Below, one piece after another: positions 48,466 through 59,053 of a stretch of DNA of 64,000 bases. Origin of the DNA: Oscillospiraceae bacterium (GTDB lineage Bacteria; Bacillota; Clostridia; Oscillospirales; Oscillospiraceae). Position 1 is the first letter of the stretch, and each line of letters begins with the position of its first letter. The notes beneath the pieces are model-generated. The model saw only the letters and a list, made by a program, of their open reading frames with translations, was not told the origin of the DNA and did not search any database. A program made the translations under genes and the position numbers. The stretch is taken from assembly GCA_017542425.1 (NCBI GenBank), contig JAFXXH010000073.1, positions 47,430-111,429 of the forward strand, written 5' to 3'.

Positions 48466-50223
48466 TCATTTCCTGCGGAAGAAGTCCTCAAACTCCGCCC
48501 GCTCCTCCTGGGTGCGGAGGAAGTCGAAGCTGTCCGCCTCCAGCGCCGCATCCTCGGAGCTGTGCCAGGCCGTGTCCGGCGCGTCTTCCAGGGGTTCCGG
48601 CGGGACAGGCTCCGCCGCGTTCAGGAACGTGCGGGTCCGCTTCCGGGCAGCGGCCTCTTCCGGCGGGACCAGCAGAAATTCGGACTCCTGCTGCGGTGCG
48701 CCCTCGTCCTCCGGCGCTTCCTCGAAACTCCGCTGGCCCAGGCCGAAGTACTCCGGCTGCGGCTGCGGCTGCGGTGGCGGGAGGGGCTGGGCCTCCTGGG
48801 GCTGCTCCGGCACCCGCTGCCGCTGGGCGGCGGCCTCCCTGGCCTGCTTGACGGCCTGCTTGTACCTGCGGCGGCGCAGCTGGTAGCGGATGACCAGGGT
48901 CAGATAGATGGCCAGCAGCAGGATCAGGCCCCCGGCCAGCAGCAGGAAGGCGGGGCTATGTAAGGTCTCCTGAATGTGGCTGACGATGTAGCGGGAGCGG
49001 CTCAGGTCCACGCCGGTGGCGGCCACCAGTTTCACGGTGCCGTAGTTTTGCCCGCCCTTGATGACGCTGACCTCGCCCAGCACCTCTCCCGCCGTCACCG
49101 GGGCGGTGACGATCTTGCCCTGCTGGAGGGAGTAGACCGTCATCTCCAGGTCAAAGGCCTTGGCGTCGTATTGGTTGGGCAGCAGCAGGGTGATGGCGGC
49201 GGCGGGACGGAGGTTGACGTAGTCGGCGTCGCTGCCCAGATTCACGTCCACGGAGGCGATGTTTTTGGTGGGACTCAGCACCTCCTGATAGCTGTAGTTG
49301 GAGAAGACCCAGTCGAAGAGGGTCACGGCGTCCCGGAAAGCGCTGACGCCGGCGTCGCCCCGCTGGCCGCCGTAGACCGCGGCCAGAAGCTGGATGCCGC
49401 TTTCCTCGTCCTCGGCGGAGGAGACGATGCAGTATCCGGCGTAGGCGTTGTAGCCGGTCTTGATGCCGGTGGCGCGCTGGTAGCGGTAGCCGCTGCCGTA
49501 GACGCCGTCGGACACCAGCAGCGGGTTGGTGGTCTTCAGGGAGCGGGCCCCGGAGCGGTCGGTTTCGGGCACGTCGTAGGTCTTGGCGGTGCAGATGCGC
49601 CAGAGCAGCTCGTGGCGGGTGGCCTCCAGGGCGATGCGGGCCATATCCCCGGCGGTGGAGTAGTTCTCTTCGGCGTAGAGCCCGCTGGGGTTGGTGAACT
49701 GCGTGGCGGTGCAGCCCAGGCGCTCGGCGCGCTCGTTCATCTTTTCCACGAAAGCGGCTTGGTCTCCGGCCACGTACTCGGCGATGGCGTTCGCCGCGTC
49801 GTCGGCGGAGGCGAGGATGGCGCAGTAGAGCAGATCGTTCAGGGTGATGGTCTCCCCCTCCGTCAGCAGACGGGTGGCTTCCGTGCCCAGGTCGGCCACG
49901 GCGGCGGCGGAGACCTGGGTTTCGCCCGACAGGGAGACCTCTCCCTGCTCGATGGCCTCCACCGCCAGCAGCGCGGTCATCAGCTTGGCGGTGTCCGCCG
50001 GGTAGACCCGTGCGTCGGCGCGCTGGGTAAAGAGCGCCTCTCCGGTCTTCTGGTCCATGATGACGGCGGAATAGGAGCTCAGACTGGGGCCGGGGCCGTC
50101 AAAGGAGCTGTCCTGACTGCTCAGGAGGCTGTCTGACGCCGCCGCGGGGACCGCCAAAGCGACAAAAAGGGCGAAGCTCAGACACCAAACGAAAAAAAGA
50201 GAAAAAAATTTTATTTTTTTCAT
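48466..50223 (-). CDS. DacF-like D-alanyl-D-alanine carboxypeptidase homologue, probably inactive
   Basis: The 585-residue protein has a signal peptide (KKIKFFSLFFVWCLSFALF ... AAAS). A peptidase S11 domain follows, but its key motifs are altered. The nucleophile motif reads YPADTAKLMTALL, with Asp77 where the SxxK serine belongs (Lys80 kept). The second motif is S139-A-D instead of SxN. The KTG box GIKTGYNAYAG is intact. A transmembrane segment (LLLAGGLILLLAIYLTLVI) and a ~140-residue Gln/Pro/Glu-rich cytoplasmic tail follow, unlike usual DacF. Probable role: a PG-binding or regulatory pseudoenzyme. The start has GGGAGAATAAC upstream. Confidence 0.85.
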   Translation of the reverse strand: MKKIKFFSLFFVWCLSFALFVALAVPAAASDSLLSSQDSSFDGPGPSLSSYSAVIMDQKTGEALFTQRADARVYPADTAKLMTALLAVEAIEQGEVSLSGETQVSAAAVADLGTEATRLLTEGETITLNDLLYCAILASADDAANAIAEYVAGDQAAFVEKMNERAERLGCTATQFTNPSGLYAEENYSTAGDMARIALEATRHELLWRICTAKTYDVPETDRSGARSLKTTNPLLVSDGVYGSGYRYQRATGIKTGYNAYAGYCIVSSAEDEESGIQLLAAVYGGQRGDAGVSAFRDAVTLFDWVFSNYSYQEVLSPTKNIASVDVNLGSDADYVNLRPAAAITLLLPNQYDAKAFDLEMTVYSLQQGKIVTAPVTAGEVLGEVSVIKGGQNYGTVKLVAATGVDLSRSRYIVSHIQETLHSPAFLLLAGGLILLLAIYLTLVIRYQLRRRRYKQAVKQAREAAAQRQRVPEQPQEAQPLPPPQPQPQPEYFGLGQRSFEEAPEDEGAPQQESEFLLVPPEEAAARKRTRTFLNAAEPVPPEPLEDAPDTAWHSSEDAALEADSFDFLRTQEERAEFEDFFRRK

Positions 50224-50377
50224 GTTATTCTCCCGAAAAGTATGATAGAATGAAACACAACGAGTCACCCGCCGCCGCGCTTCCGCCAGAGCGGGGGCGG
50301 ACCCGGGAAAGCCTGTAACATTATATAAGATTTCTGCGGGAAAAGCAACTGAATCTTTTCCGCGCCGGGAGGAAGTC

Positions 50378-50746
50378 ATGCCGCTGCGAAAAAGCGAGAG
50401 ATGGGCCGTGGGCCTGACGGCGCTGAGCCTGGCGCTGACGCTGGGCTATCACGCGGGCACGGCCCGCCGTGCCCCGGAGGTGACGGTGCGTGCGGAATCC
50501 CTGGCCCGCCCCCCGGCGACAGAGACGCTGCGGGAGACGGAGCGGATCAACCTGAACACCGCCACGGAGGAGGAACTGACCCGGCTGCGCGGCGTGGGCG
50601 AGGCGCTGGCACAGCGGATTGTGGCATATCGGGAGGAGCACGGCCCCTTCCGGCGTGTGGAGGAGATCACCCGCGTGAACGGGATCGGACAGGCGGTTCT
50701 GGAGAACAATTGGTCTATTCTGACTGTGGAGGAGGATACGACATGA
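50378..50746 (+). CDS. ComEA-like helix-hairpin-helix DNA-binding protein
   Basis: The 122-residue protein has one N-terminal membrane anchor ([19 protein letters not shown]) and a C-terminal double HhH. The HhH part reads [40 protein letters not shown] and [16 protein letters not shown]. This is the DNA-receptor domain of ComEA, which captures DNA for transformation; ComEC is encoded 10 kb away. The N-terminal SLBB domain of full ComEA is missing, so it is a short form. The stop overlaps the regulator's start by four bases. Confidence 0.87.
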   Translation: MPLRKSERWAVGLTALSLALTLGYHAGTARRAPEVTVRAESLARPPATETLRETERINLNTATEEELTRLRGVGEALAQRIVAYREEHGPFRRVEEITRVNGIGQAVLENNWSILTVEEDTT

Positions 50747-51429
50747 AGTTACTGGTCGTGGACGATGAAAAGGTGCTGGTTAAGGGCCTGAAATTCAACC
50801 TGGAGCAGGAGGGCTACACAGTGGACGTCTGCTATGACGGGGCCACTGCGGTGGAAATGGCGCGCATGGGGCAGTACGATCTGATCCTGATGGATCTGAT
50901 GATGCCGGGCAAGGACGGCCTGACCGCCAGCAAGGAGATCCGGGAGGTTTCCAACATCCCCATCATTATGCTGACGGCCCGGGACGAGGAACGGGACAAG
51001 CTGCTGGGTTTCGAGTACGGCGCGGACGACTACATCACCAAGCCCTACAACATCCTGGAGCTCAAGGCGCGGGTCCGGGCGCTGCTGCGGCGCGCCAGCA
51101 TCACCCCGCCCCCGGAGGAGGAGCCGGCCCGGAAGCTGACAATGGGCGGTATCACCCTGGACTTCGACCGCCGCAGCGCCTTTCTGGACGGGCGCGAGGT
51201 GAACCTGACGGTGAAGGAGTTCGAGCTGATCAGCCTCCTGATGCGCAACGAGGGCAAGGTGTTCAGCCGGGAGAACCTGCTGGACATCATCTGGGGCCAC
51301 GACTACTACGGCGAGGAACGCACCGTGGATGTTCACGTCCGCCGTCTGCGGGAGAAGATCGAGCGCAACCCGGCCCACCCGGAGCATCTGGTCACCAAAT
51401 GGGGCGTGGGCTACTTCTTCCGCAAGTGA
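50743..51429 (+). CDS. OmpR/PhoB-family response regulator
   Basis: The 228-residue protein has a receiver ([14 protein letters not shown]; Asp in [19 protein letters not shown] Lys) and a winged-helix output domain ([20 protein letters not shown] then [13 protein letters not shown]). The histidine kinase gene is downstream. It is closest in pattern to WalR/PhoP-type regulators of envelope functions; this is inference. The start site is GGAGGAGGATACGAC. Confidence 0.94.
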   Translation: MKLLVVDDEKVLVKGLKFNLEQEGYTVDVCYDGATAVEMARMGQYDLILMDLMMPGKDGLTASKEIREVSNIPIIMLTARDEERDKLLGFEYGADDYITKPYNILELKARVRALLRRASITPPPEEEPARKLTMGGITLDFDRRSAFLDGREVNLTVKEFELISLLMRNEGKVFSRENLLDIIWGHDYYGEERTVDVHVRRLREKIERNPAHPEHLVTKWGVGYFFRK

Positions 51430-51483
51430 GCCGTCGGTTCCTCTATGGAAGCGATCCCGAGCAGACTTGGGGTATGATGCCTT

Positions 51484-52920
51484 ATGACGTGGAACCTACA
51501 GAAAAAACACAAATTCAGTATGCAGTTCACCTTCCTGCTGATCTTCGTGGCCTTCATCGGGGTCAGTACGGTGCTGCTGAACGTGTTCCCCACCACCACC
51601 TCCCGTGACGTGGTCATGGCCAACAAGGAGCGCGCACTGCTGAATCAGGGCAACGTCCTGTCTTCCTCCCTCTCCGGGCTGGAGCGCCTGAGCGCCGAGG
51701 GCGTGAGCCATGTGATGGAGCTGGTGGTCCCGGGGGACTATGACCGGATTCTGGTGACGAACCGGGCCGGGGACATCCTCTACGACACCGCGCCCAATCC
51801 GGCCGGGGAAGGGGAGAGCGCCCCCCTGCGCAGCGCCCGGAGCGGAGAGAGCCAGTTCTATTGCAGCTACGACGGCGACGCCTTTCGCAGCGAGGTCATC
51901 ACCCCGGTGATGAGCTACGGCAGTTTGATCGGCAGCGTCCATATCTTTGACAACGATCTGGAGCAGGCCAGGACCATCCACTCTGTGGAGCTGCGGCTGC
52001 GGAGCATCTCTGTGCTGCTGTTCATCCTGTCCGTCCTCACGGTCCTGTTCGTCACGCTGCGGCTGACCCGGCGGCTCCGGGAGCTGGCCGGGGCCATGCG
52101 CACGGTCCGGGAGGGCGACCTCTCCCGGCGGGTGGCGGTGAAAGGCCAGGACGAAGTGGCGGAACTGGCCGAGACCTTTAATAAAATGACGGACCGCCTG
52201 GAGAGCACCGAGGAACTGCGGCGGCGCTTCGTCTCCGATGCCAGCCACGAGCTGCGCACCCCCCTGGCGGGCATTCGCCTGCTGAGCGACAGCATCGCCC
52301 AGAGCGACGACATGGACGTGGCGCTCATGCGGGAGTTCGTCAGCGACATCGGCATGGAGGCCGAGCGCCTCCAGCGGCTCACCGAAAAGCTGCTGCGCCT
52401 GACGCGGATGGACAGCGGCGTGGTCAGCGAGCGGACCGAAGTGGAACTGGCCCCCCTGGTGGAGCGCTGCGTCCACCTGCTCCAGCCTCTGGCCGCGCAG
52501 AAGCAGGTGCAGTTCGAAACGGAGCTGGAGCCGGGCGTCCGTATCTGCGCGGCGGAGGACGACCTGTTCCAGATCGTGTTCAACCTGGCGGAGAACGCCG
52601 TCAAGTACAACCGGGAGGGCGGAACCGTCTTCCTGCGCCTGTGCGCCGAGGACGGTCAGGCCGTTCTGGCGGTGGAGGACACGGGCATCGGCATCCCGGA
52701 GGAGGATCTGCCACACATCTTCGTCCGCTTTTACCGGGTGGACAAGAACCGCTCCCGGGCCATCGGCGGCAGCGGATTGGGCCTCTCCATCGTCCATGAC
52801 GCGGTGGAGGCCAACGGCGGGGAGATTCGAGCGGAGCGCCGGGAGCCGGAGGGCACCCGCTTCCTGCTGCGTTTCCCGCTGCTGGAAGAAAAGCGGGAGG
52901 AGAAGGAGGAAAGCGTATGA
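51484..52920 (+). CDS. Sensor histidine kinase
   Basis: The 478-residue membrane kinase has a first hydrophobic segment (FTFLLIFVAFIGVSTVLLNV), an extracellular domain of about 120 residues and a second segment (SISVLLFILSVLTVLFVTLR). A HAMP domain and the H-box SDASHELRTPLAGIR near residue 257 follow. The N box (NLAENAVKYNREGG), DTGIGIP and GGSGLGLSIV complete it. It pairs with the response regulator 54 bases upstream; the ribosome site is weak. The stop overlaps the yqeG-like start. Confidence 0.94.
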   Translation: MTWNLQKKHKFSMQFTFLLIFVAFIGVSTVLLNVFPTTTSRDVVMANKERALLNQGNVLSSSLSGLERLSAEGVSHVMELVVPGDYDRILVTNRAGDILYDTAPNPAGEGESAPLRSARSGESQFYCSYDGDAFRSEVITPVMSYGSLIGSVHIFDNDLEQARTIHSVELRLRSISVLLFILSVLTVLFVTLRLTRRLRELAGAMRTVREGDLSRRVAVKGQDEVAELAETFNKMTDRLESTEELRRRFVSDASHELRTPLAGIRLLSDSIAQSDDMDVALMREFVSDIGMEAERLQRLTEKLLRLTRMDSGVVSERTEVELAPLVERCVHLLQPLAAQKQVQFETELEPGVRICAAEDDLFQIVFNLAENAVKYNREGGTVFLRLCAEDGQAVLAVEDTGIGIPEEDLPHIFVRFYRVDKNRSRAIGGSGLGLSIVHDAVEANGGEIRAERREPEGTRFLLRFPLLEEKREEKEESV

Positions 52921-53414
52921 GCTTCTGGCCCGTGCCGGACGTGATGAAGCGCAGTATCTACGAACTCAGCCCCCGCCTCTTTACCAACCGGGGCGTCCGC
53001 TTCCTGCTGCTGGACATCGACAACACCCTGGCCCCCTACACGCTGCACGAGGCCACGCCAAGGATGCGCGGCTGGGTCCGGGACATGGAGGCCGCCGGGC
53101 TGCGGCTTTTCATCCTCTCCAACAACCGGGGTAGCCGCCCGGAAACCTTTGCCGCCGCCCTGGGCCTGCCCTACCGGAAACACGCCCGCAAACCCTTCCC
53201 CAGGGCCGCCCGGGAAGTGATGGCCCAGGAGGGCTTCACCCCGGCGGAGACCGCCTTCATCGGGGACCAGATCTACACGGACACCCTCTGCGCCCGCCGC
53301 TGCGGCTGCTTTGCTGTGCTGGTCCGCCCCATCGCCTTCAGCAACATCTGGCTCAGGCTGCGCTACTGGCTGGAGTTCCCCTTCCGCCTGAAAGCGCGCT
53401 GGAACAATTTGTAA
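52917..53414 (+). CDS. YqeG-family HAD phosphatase
   Basis: This is a 165-residue HAD IIIA-type protein. Motif I is LLLDIDNTLAPYT (DxDxT form), motif II is LFILSNNRG, and motif IV is FIGDQIYTDTLCARR. YqeG-like proteins are putative phosphatases of uncharacterised substrate, often encoded with aroE/yqeH in Bacillus. Here the gene overlaps the kinase stop by four bases. Confidence 0.92.
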   Translation: MSFWPVPDVMKRSIYELSPRLFTNRGVRFLLLDIDNTLAPYTLHEATPRMRGWVRDMEAAGLRLFILSNNRGSRPETFAAALGLPYRKHARKPFPRAAREVMAQEGFTPAETAFIGDQIYTDTLCARRCGCFAVLVRPIAFSNIWLRLRYWLEFPFRLKARWNNL

Positions 53415-53445
53415 TAGTATCGAAACAGAATCAGGAGATCAGACC

Positions 53446-54507
53446 ATGACACGCATCGAAAAACTGCAAGCAGAGTTGAGCAAACGGGACCTGGACGCCG
53501 TCGTTCTCTTTTCCGAATCCAACGTCCGCTACGCCGGACAGTTCGCCTTTACCGACGGCGCGGTGGCGGTGGCCCGGGACCGGGCGCTGCTGCTGACCGA
53601 CTCCCGCTACATCGAGGCCGCCCAGGCCGAAGCCAGGGATGTGGAGGTGCGCCTGGCCGACGCCAAACACCCCCTGACGGCGCAGCTCCGGGACTTCCTC
53701 TCCGGCTGCAAGCGCATCGCGGCGGAGGAACAGCGTCTGCCCTACGCCGACTGGAAGCGCCTGGAGGAAAAGCTGGAGACCGCGCTGCTGCCGGGGGACG
53801 AAGTGCTCTCCGCGCTGCGGGCGGTGAAGGACCCGGAGGAGATCGCCGCGCTGACGGCGGCCCAGCGCATCGCCGAACAGGCGCTGGAGGAAGTGCTGCC
53901 CTTCCTCCGCCCCGGCGTCAAAGAACGGGACATCGCGGCGGAACTGACCTACCGGATGATGCGCCTGGGCGGGGAGGGCAACAGCTTTGACCCCATCACC
54001 ATCACCGGGGCCAACACCAGCAAGCCCCACGGCGTCCCAGGGGAGGCTGTGGTCCGGCCCGGCGACTTCGTCACCATGGACTTCGGCACCCTGGTGGGCG
54101 GCTACCACTCCGACATGACCCGGACCGTGGCCGTGGGCTATGCCACGGACGAAATGCGCCGGGTCTATGACACGGTGCTGCGCGCCCAGCTGGCGGGCAT
54201 CGAGCGAATGCGCGCCGGGACAACCGGCGCGGAGGTCCACCAGGCGGCGGACGAGCTCATCACCGCCGCAGGCTACGGCGGTTTCTTCGGCCACGGCTTC
54301 GGCCACAGCGTGGGCCTGGAGATCCACGAGGGGCCCAGCGCCAGCCCCCGCAACACCCAGCCCCTGCCCGACGGAGCGGTGGTCACGGCGGAGCCGGGGA
54401 TCTATCTGCCCGGGGCCTTCGGCGTGCGCATCGAGGACATGATCCACGTCACAGCCGCCGGGCCGGTCAACCTGACCGCAGCGCCGAAGGAACTGATGAT
54501 TCTGTAA
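53446..54507 (+). CDS. M24 family Xaa-Pro peptidase
   Basis: The 353-residue protein has an N-terminal creatinase-like domain and a C-terminal pita-bread catalytic domain. Metal ligands are in VTMDFGTLVGGYHSDMTRTV (DxxxxxxxxxxD-type), GHGFGHSVGLEIHEGP and the final Glu residues in VVTAEPGIYLPG and GVRIEDMIHV. These enzymes release N-terminal residues before proline. The start is after AGGAGATCAGACC. It is ordinary in family length. Confidence 0.93.
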   Translation: MTRIEKLQAELSKRDLDAVVLFSESNVRYAGQFAFTDGAVAVARDRALLLTDSRYIEAAQAEARDVEVRLADAKHPLTAQLRDFLSGCKRIAAEEQRLPYADWKRLEEKLETALLPGDEVLSALRAVKDPEEIAALTAAQRIAEQALEEVLPFLRPGVKERDIAAELTYRMMRLGGEGNSFDPITITGANTSKPHGVPGEAVVRPGDFVTMDFGTLVGGYHSDMTRTVAVGYATDEMRRVYDTVLRAQLAGIERMRAGTTGAEVHQAADELITAAGYGGFFGHGFGHSVGLEIHEGPSASPRNTQPLPDGAVVTAEPGIYLPGAFGVRIEDMIHVTAAGPVNLTAAPKELMIL

Positions 54508-54523
54508 GGGGATCATGAGATCG

Positions 54524-54735
54524 TTTCAGAACCCAGCGAAGCGGTTCTGCAAGCCCCCGTTGCCTCGCAGAGTTTCGCGCCCGCAGGCGCGAAATAGAAT
54601 TCAATTCATTTTTTGTGGGGCTTTGCCTCGCAAAAAATACCGCTCGCGGAGCGCGTGTGCCCTCTCCCGCAGGGCGCGCTCGCGCAGCGCAGTCTTTCTC
54701 ATTTCAGAACCCAGCGAAGCGGTTCTGAAATGATT
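54524..54735. repeat. Hairpin array bounded by a repeated 23-base palindrome
   Basis: The 242-base gap before the TetR gene contains CAGAACCCAGCGAAGCGGTTCTG twice (54528-54550 and about 54706-54728). Between them are palindromes such as TTTCGCGCCCGCAGGCGCGAAA, GGGGCTTTGCCTCGC and GCGCGCTCGCGCAGCGC. No gene or obvious promoter consensus is seen. Confidence 0.7.
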
Positions 54736-54749
54736 TAGGAGGTGAGGAC

Positions 54750-55352
54750 GTGCCGCGCAAGCCGAAGCGCAACACCAAGGGGAAGATTATCTCCGCCGCC
54801 TGGCGGCTGTTCTACGAGCAGGGCTATGAGGACACTACCCTGGAGGACATCCTGGAGGCCAGCGAGACCAGCCGGGGCACCTTCTACCACTACTTTGAGG
54901 GCAAGGACGCGCTGCTGGGCACCCTCAGCGACCTGTTCGACGAGAAATACCGCCAGCTCATGCCTCAGCTCCGGGAGGAAGACGACGCAGTCACGGTGCT
55001 GGCTTTCCTGAACCGGGAGCTGTTCGCCATGATCGACTCCAGCGTCTCCGTGGAGCTGCTGGCCCGGCTGCTCTCCACCCAGCTCATCACCCGGGGGGAG
55101 AAGCATCTGCTGGACCGCAACCGCCTCTATTTCCGCCTCCTGCGGACGGTCATCGCCCGGGGCCAGAGCCGGGGCGAACTGCGCGCCGACCGCTCGGTGA
55201 ACGAAATTGTCAAGGCCTACGCCCTGATGGAGCGGGGCCTGATGTACGACTGGTGCCTCTGCTCCGGGGAGTACTCCCTGAGCCGCTACAGCGCGGACAT
55301 GATGGAGATGTTCCTCAAAATTTATGCCGCCGCGCCGGGGCAGGATTCCTGA
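54750..55352 (+). CDS. TetR/AcrR family transcriptional regulator
   Basis: The 200-residue protein starts with GTG after AGGAGGTGAGGAC. The N-terminal helix-turn-helix is KGKIISAAWRLFYEQGYEDT, then TLEDILEASETSRGTFYHYF, typical of TetR. The C-terminal ligand domain is divergent. It precedes the sodium/solute symporter gene, which is the likely target; a palindromic TTCAGT-N8-ACTGAA (55377-55396) sits between them as an operator candidate. Confidence 0.92.
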   Translation: MPRKPKRNTKGKIISAAWRLFYEQGYEDTTLEDILEASETSRGTFYHYFEGKDALLGTLSDLFDEKYRQLMPQLREEDDAVTVLAFLNRELFAMIDSSVSVELLARLLSTQLITRGEKHLLDRNRLYFRLLRTVIARGQSRGELRADRSVNEIVKAYALMERGLMYDWCLCSGEYSLSRYSADMMEMFLKIYAAAPGQDS

Positions 55353-55416
55353 TTCTATGTTTTGTCCAGAACGCAGTTCAGTTTAATTCTACTGAAAAAT
55401 CAATTGCTTTTTGCCA

Positions 55417-55477
55417 TGCAAGCAAGATTTTCGCTTTAGCACGTCTAAACGGCAGTCTTGCTTGCAGTCTTTTTTTA
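55417..55477 (+). terminator. Terminator or attenuator between tetR-like and putP-like genes
   Basis: TGCAAGCAAGA (55417-55427) and TCTTGCTTGCA (55456-55466) form a stem with a long loop, followed by GTCTTTTTTT. It may end the TetR gene or act as an attenuator in the symporter leader. Confidence 0.55.
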
Positions 55478-55524
55478 ACTGTGTTATCCTCTGTTCTATC
55501 ATACAGAAAAGGAATGAAGATATT

Positions 55525-57063
55525 ATGACAAGTGCCGGAACCGCCATCCTGATCACCATCCTGGTCTATCTGCTGGGCATGATCGGGGTCGGCCTCTATT
55601 TCAACCGCAAGGGCAGCGGCGAAAACGCCGGGGAGTTCTATTTGGGCGGGCGCAAGCTTGGCCCCCTGGTCACGGCCATGAGCGCCGAGGCCAGCGACAT
55701 GAGCAGCTATCTGCTGATGGGCCTGCCGGGCCTGGCCTATCTCTGCGGCATTGCGGAGGCGGGCTGGACCATCATCGGCCTGGCCGTGGGCACCTACCTG
55801 AACTTCCTGATCGTGGCCCGGCGGCTGCGCCGTTACAGCGCCCACCTGGGGGCCATCACCCTGCCGGACTACTTCTCCCGCCGCTGGAAGGATGAGCGCC
55901 ATGTGCTGAGCCTGGTGGCGGCCCTGGTCATCATCGTCTTCTTCGTCCCCTACACCGCCTCCGGCTTCAGCGCCGTGGGCAAGCTGTTCCACAGCCTCTT
56001 CGGCTGGGACTACCACGCCAGCATGGTCATCGGCGCGCTGGTCATCATCGGCTACACGGTCCTGGGCGGCTTCCTGGCCGTCAGCACCACCGACCTGATC
56101 CAGAGCATCTTCATGACCATTGCCCTGGTGGTCATCGTCTTCTTCGGCATCCAGCAGGCCGGCGGTCTGGACGCAGTGATGGAAAACGCCAAGGCCCTGC
56201 CCGGCTACTTAAATCTGAACCAGGGCTATCTGGCCGACTCCGGAACGGCGGGCAGCTTCGGCTTCCTCAGCGTCGTCTCAACCCTGGCCTGGGGTCTGGG
56301 CTACTTCGGAATGCCCCACATCCTGCTGCGCTTCATGGCCATCCGCGACGAGCGGGATGTCAAGACCAGCCGCCGCATCGCCAGCGTCTGGGTGGTGCTC
56401 AGCATGGCCGTGGCCGTGTTCATCGGCATCATCGGCCTGGCCGTCAGCAAGACGGGGGCCATCGAGACCCTGAGCGGCAACGACAGCGAGACCATCATCG
56501 TCCGCCTGGCCCACCTGATGAGCGAAAACGGCGTTCTGCTGGCCGTGGTGGCCGGCGTCATCCTGGCGGGCATCCTGGCCGCCACCATGTCCACGGCGGA
56601 CAGCCAGCTCCTGGCCGCGGCCAGCAGCGTCTCTGAGGACGTGACCCAGGGCTTCTTCGGCATCCGCTTCCGGCGCAAGACCGCCATGCTGGCGGCCCGC
56701 ATCACGGTCGTCGCCATCGCCGCCGTGGGTGTCCTGCTGGCCTGGAACCCGGACAGCAGCGTGTTCCGGGTGGTCTCTTTCGCCTGGGCGGGCTTCGGCG
56801 CGGCCTTCGGCCCGGTGGTGCTGTTCAGCCTCCTGTGGAAGCGCAGCAACAAGTGGGGCGCCCTGGCCGGAATGGTGGCCGGCGGCGCGACGGTCTTCCT
56901 CTGGAAGTTCCTGGTGCGTCCCCTGGGCGGCTCCTTCGACATCTATGAGCTGCTCCCGGCTTTCCTGGTGGCATCCATCGCCATTGTGGTGGTCAGTCTG
57001 CTGACAAAGGCCCCGGAGCAGGAGGTCCTGGACAACTTCGACGCGGTCAAGCAGGGCAACTGA
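55525..57063 (+). CDS. Sodium/solute symporter, PutP-like (SSS family)
   Basis: This 512-residue membrane protein of the SSS family imports a solute with Na+, proline in PutP itself. Landmarks are GLYFNRKGSGENAGEFYLGGRK (in pieces), SAEASDMSSYLLMGLPG, GYFGMPHILLRFMAIRDERD (PutP-like) and the sodium-site segment AGILAATMSTADSQLLAAAS. The length fits. Proline is the best guess for substrate. The start at 55525 has AAAGGAATGAAG. A terminator follows the stop. Confidence 0.9.
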   Translation: MTSAGTAILITILVYLLGMIGVGLYFNRKGSGENAGEFYLGGRKLGPLVTAMSAEASDMSSYLLMGLPGLAYLCGIAEAGWTIIGLAVGTYLNFLIVARRLRRYSAHLGAITLPDYFSRRWKDERHVLSLVAALVIIVFFVPYTASGFSAVGKLFHSLFGWDYHASMVIGALVIIGYTVLGGFLAVSTTDLIQSIFMTIALVVIVFFGIQQAGGLDAVMENAKALPGYLNLNQGYLADSGTAGSFGFLSVVSTLAWGLGYFGMPHILLRFMAIRDERDVKTSRRIASVWVVLSMAVAVFIGIIGLAVSKTGAIETLSGNDSETIIVRLAHLMSENGVLLAVVAGVILAGILAATMSTADSQLLAAASSVSEDVTQGFFGIRFRRKTAMLAARITVVAIAAVGVLLAWNPDSSVFRVVSFAWAGFGAAFGPVVLFSLLWKRSNKWGALAGMVAGGATVFLWKFLVRPLGGSFDIYELLPAFLVASIAIVVVSLLTKAPEQEVLDNFDAVKQGN

Positions 57064-57087
57064 GCTCTGTCTGCATTCCATTCCACA

Positions 57088-57123
57088 AAGCCCCCCGGCG
57101 GAAACGCCGGGGGAGCTTCGTTT
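57088..57123 (+). terminator. Terminator after the symporter gene
   Basis: CCCCCGGCG-GAAA-CGCCGGGGG, followed by AGCTTCGTTTG. Confidence 0.82.
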
Positions 57124-57195
57124 GTCTGAGTTTACCATATCCTGTCGAAAAAGAGCGACGGAAAGACGAAAAACGCCAAATTCCCGTCCGGCCCA

Positions 57196-57223
57196 TTGCA
57201 AAGCTGCCAGTCCGTGATATAAT
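57196..57223 (+). promoter_or_regulatory. Promoter of guaB
   Basis: TTGCAA (57196-57201), 16-base spacer, TATAAT (57218-57223), 43 bases ahead of the ATG. Confidence 0.75.
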
Positions 57224-57227
57224 ATAG

Positions 57228-58742
<1,515 letters not shown>

Positions 58743-58758
58743 GCGCCCCCTCCCAGAA

Positions 58759-58794
58759 TTTACGCCTTGCAGCCGACGGGCCGCAAGGCGTAAA
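58759..58794 (+). terminator. Hairpin after guaB
   Basis: TTTACGCCTTGC (58759-58770) pairs with GCAAGGCGTAAA (58783-58794). It has no long T-tract, so termination may be partial and the next small gene may be read through. Confidence 0.6.
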
Positions 58795-58813
58795 CTGTCT
58801 TCGGGTGATACAT

Positions 58814-59053
58814 ATGCGCGCACATCTGCAAAAACTGCGCCGGAGCATCGAAACGCTGCCCCGGCACATCTATCTCTTTCTGAAAGGACTCCTGCTGCTG
58901 GCCGACGCCCAGCTTCTGGCCTCCGCGCTGCTCTTCGCGCTGGGGCGCGGCCACCAGGCCCGCCACCTGGCGCAGCTCTGCCTGGAGACCCCCGCCGCCG
59001 TGCTGATCATGGGTCTGCTGGGTCTTGCCTTTCTGCTGGATCGCGCCCCATGA
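58814..59053 (+). CDS. Small membrane protein of unknown function (79 residues)
   Basis: The frame reads MRAHLQKLRRSIETLPRHIY followed by two hydrophobic stretches (LFLKGLLLLADAQLLASALL and CLETPAAVLIMGLLGLAFLL). The ATG is preceded by CGGGTGATACAT, a modest site. It overlaps the last 47 bases of rnmV tail to tail. I do not recognise it; it could also be spurious. Confidence 0.5.
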   Translation: MRAHLQKLRRSIETLPRHIYLFLKGLLLLADAQLLASALLFALGRGHQARHLAQLCLETPAAVLIMGLLGLAFLLDRAP

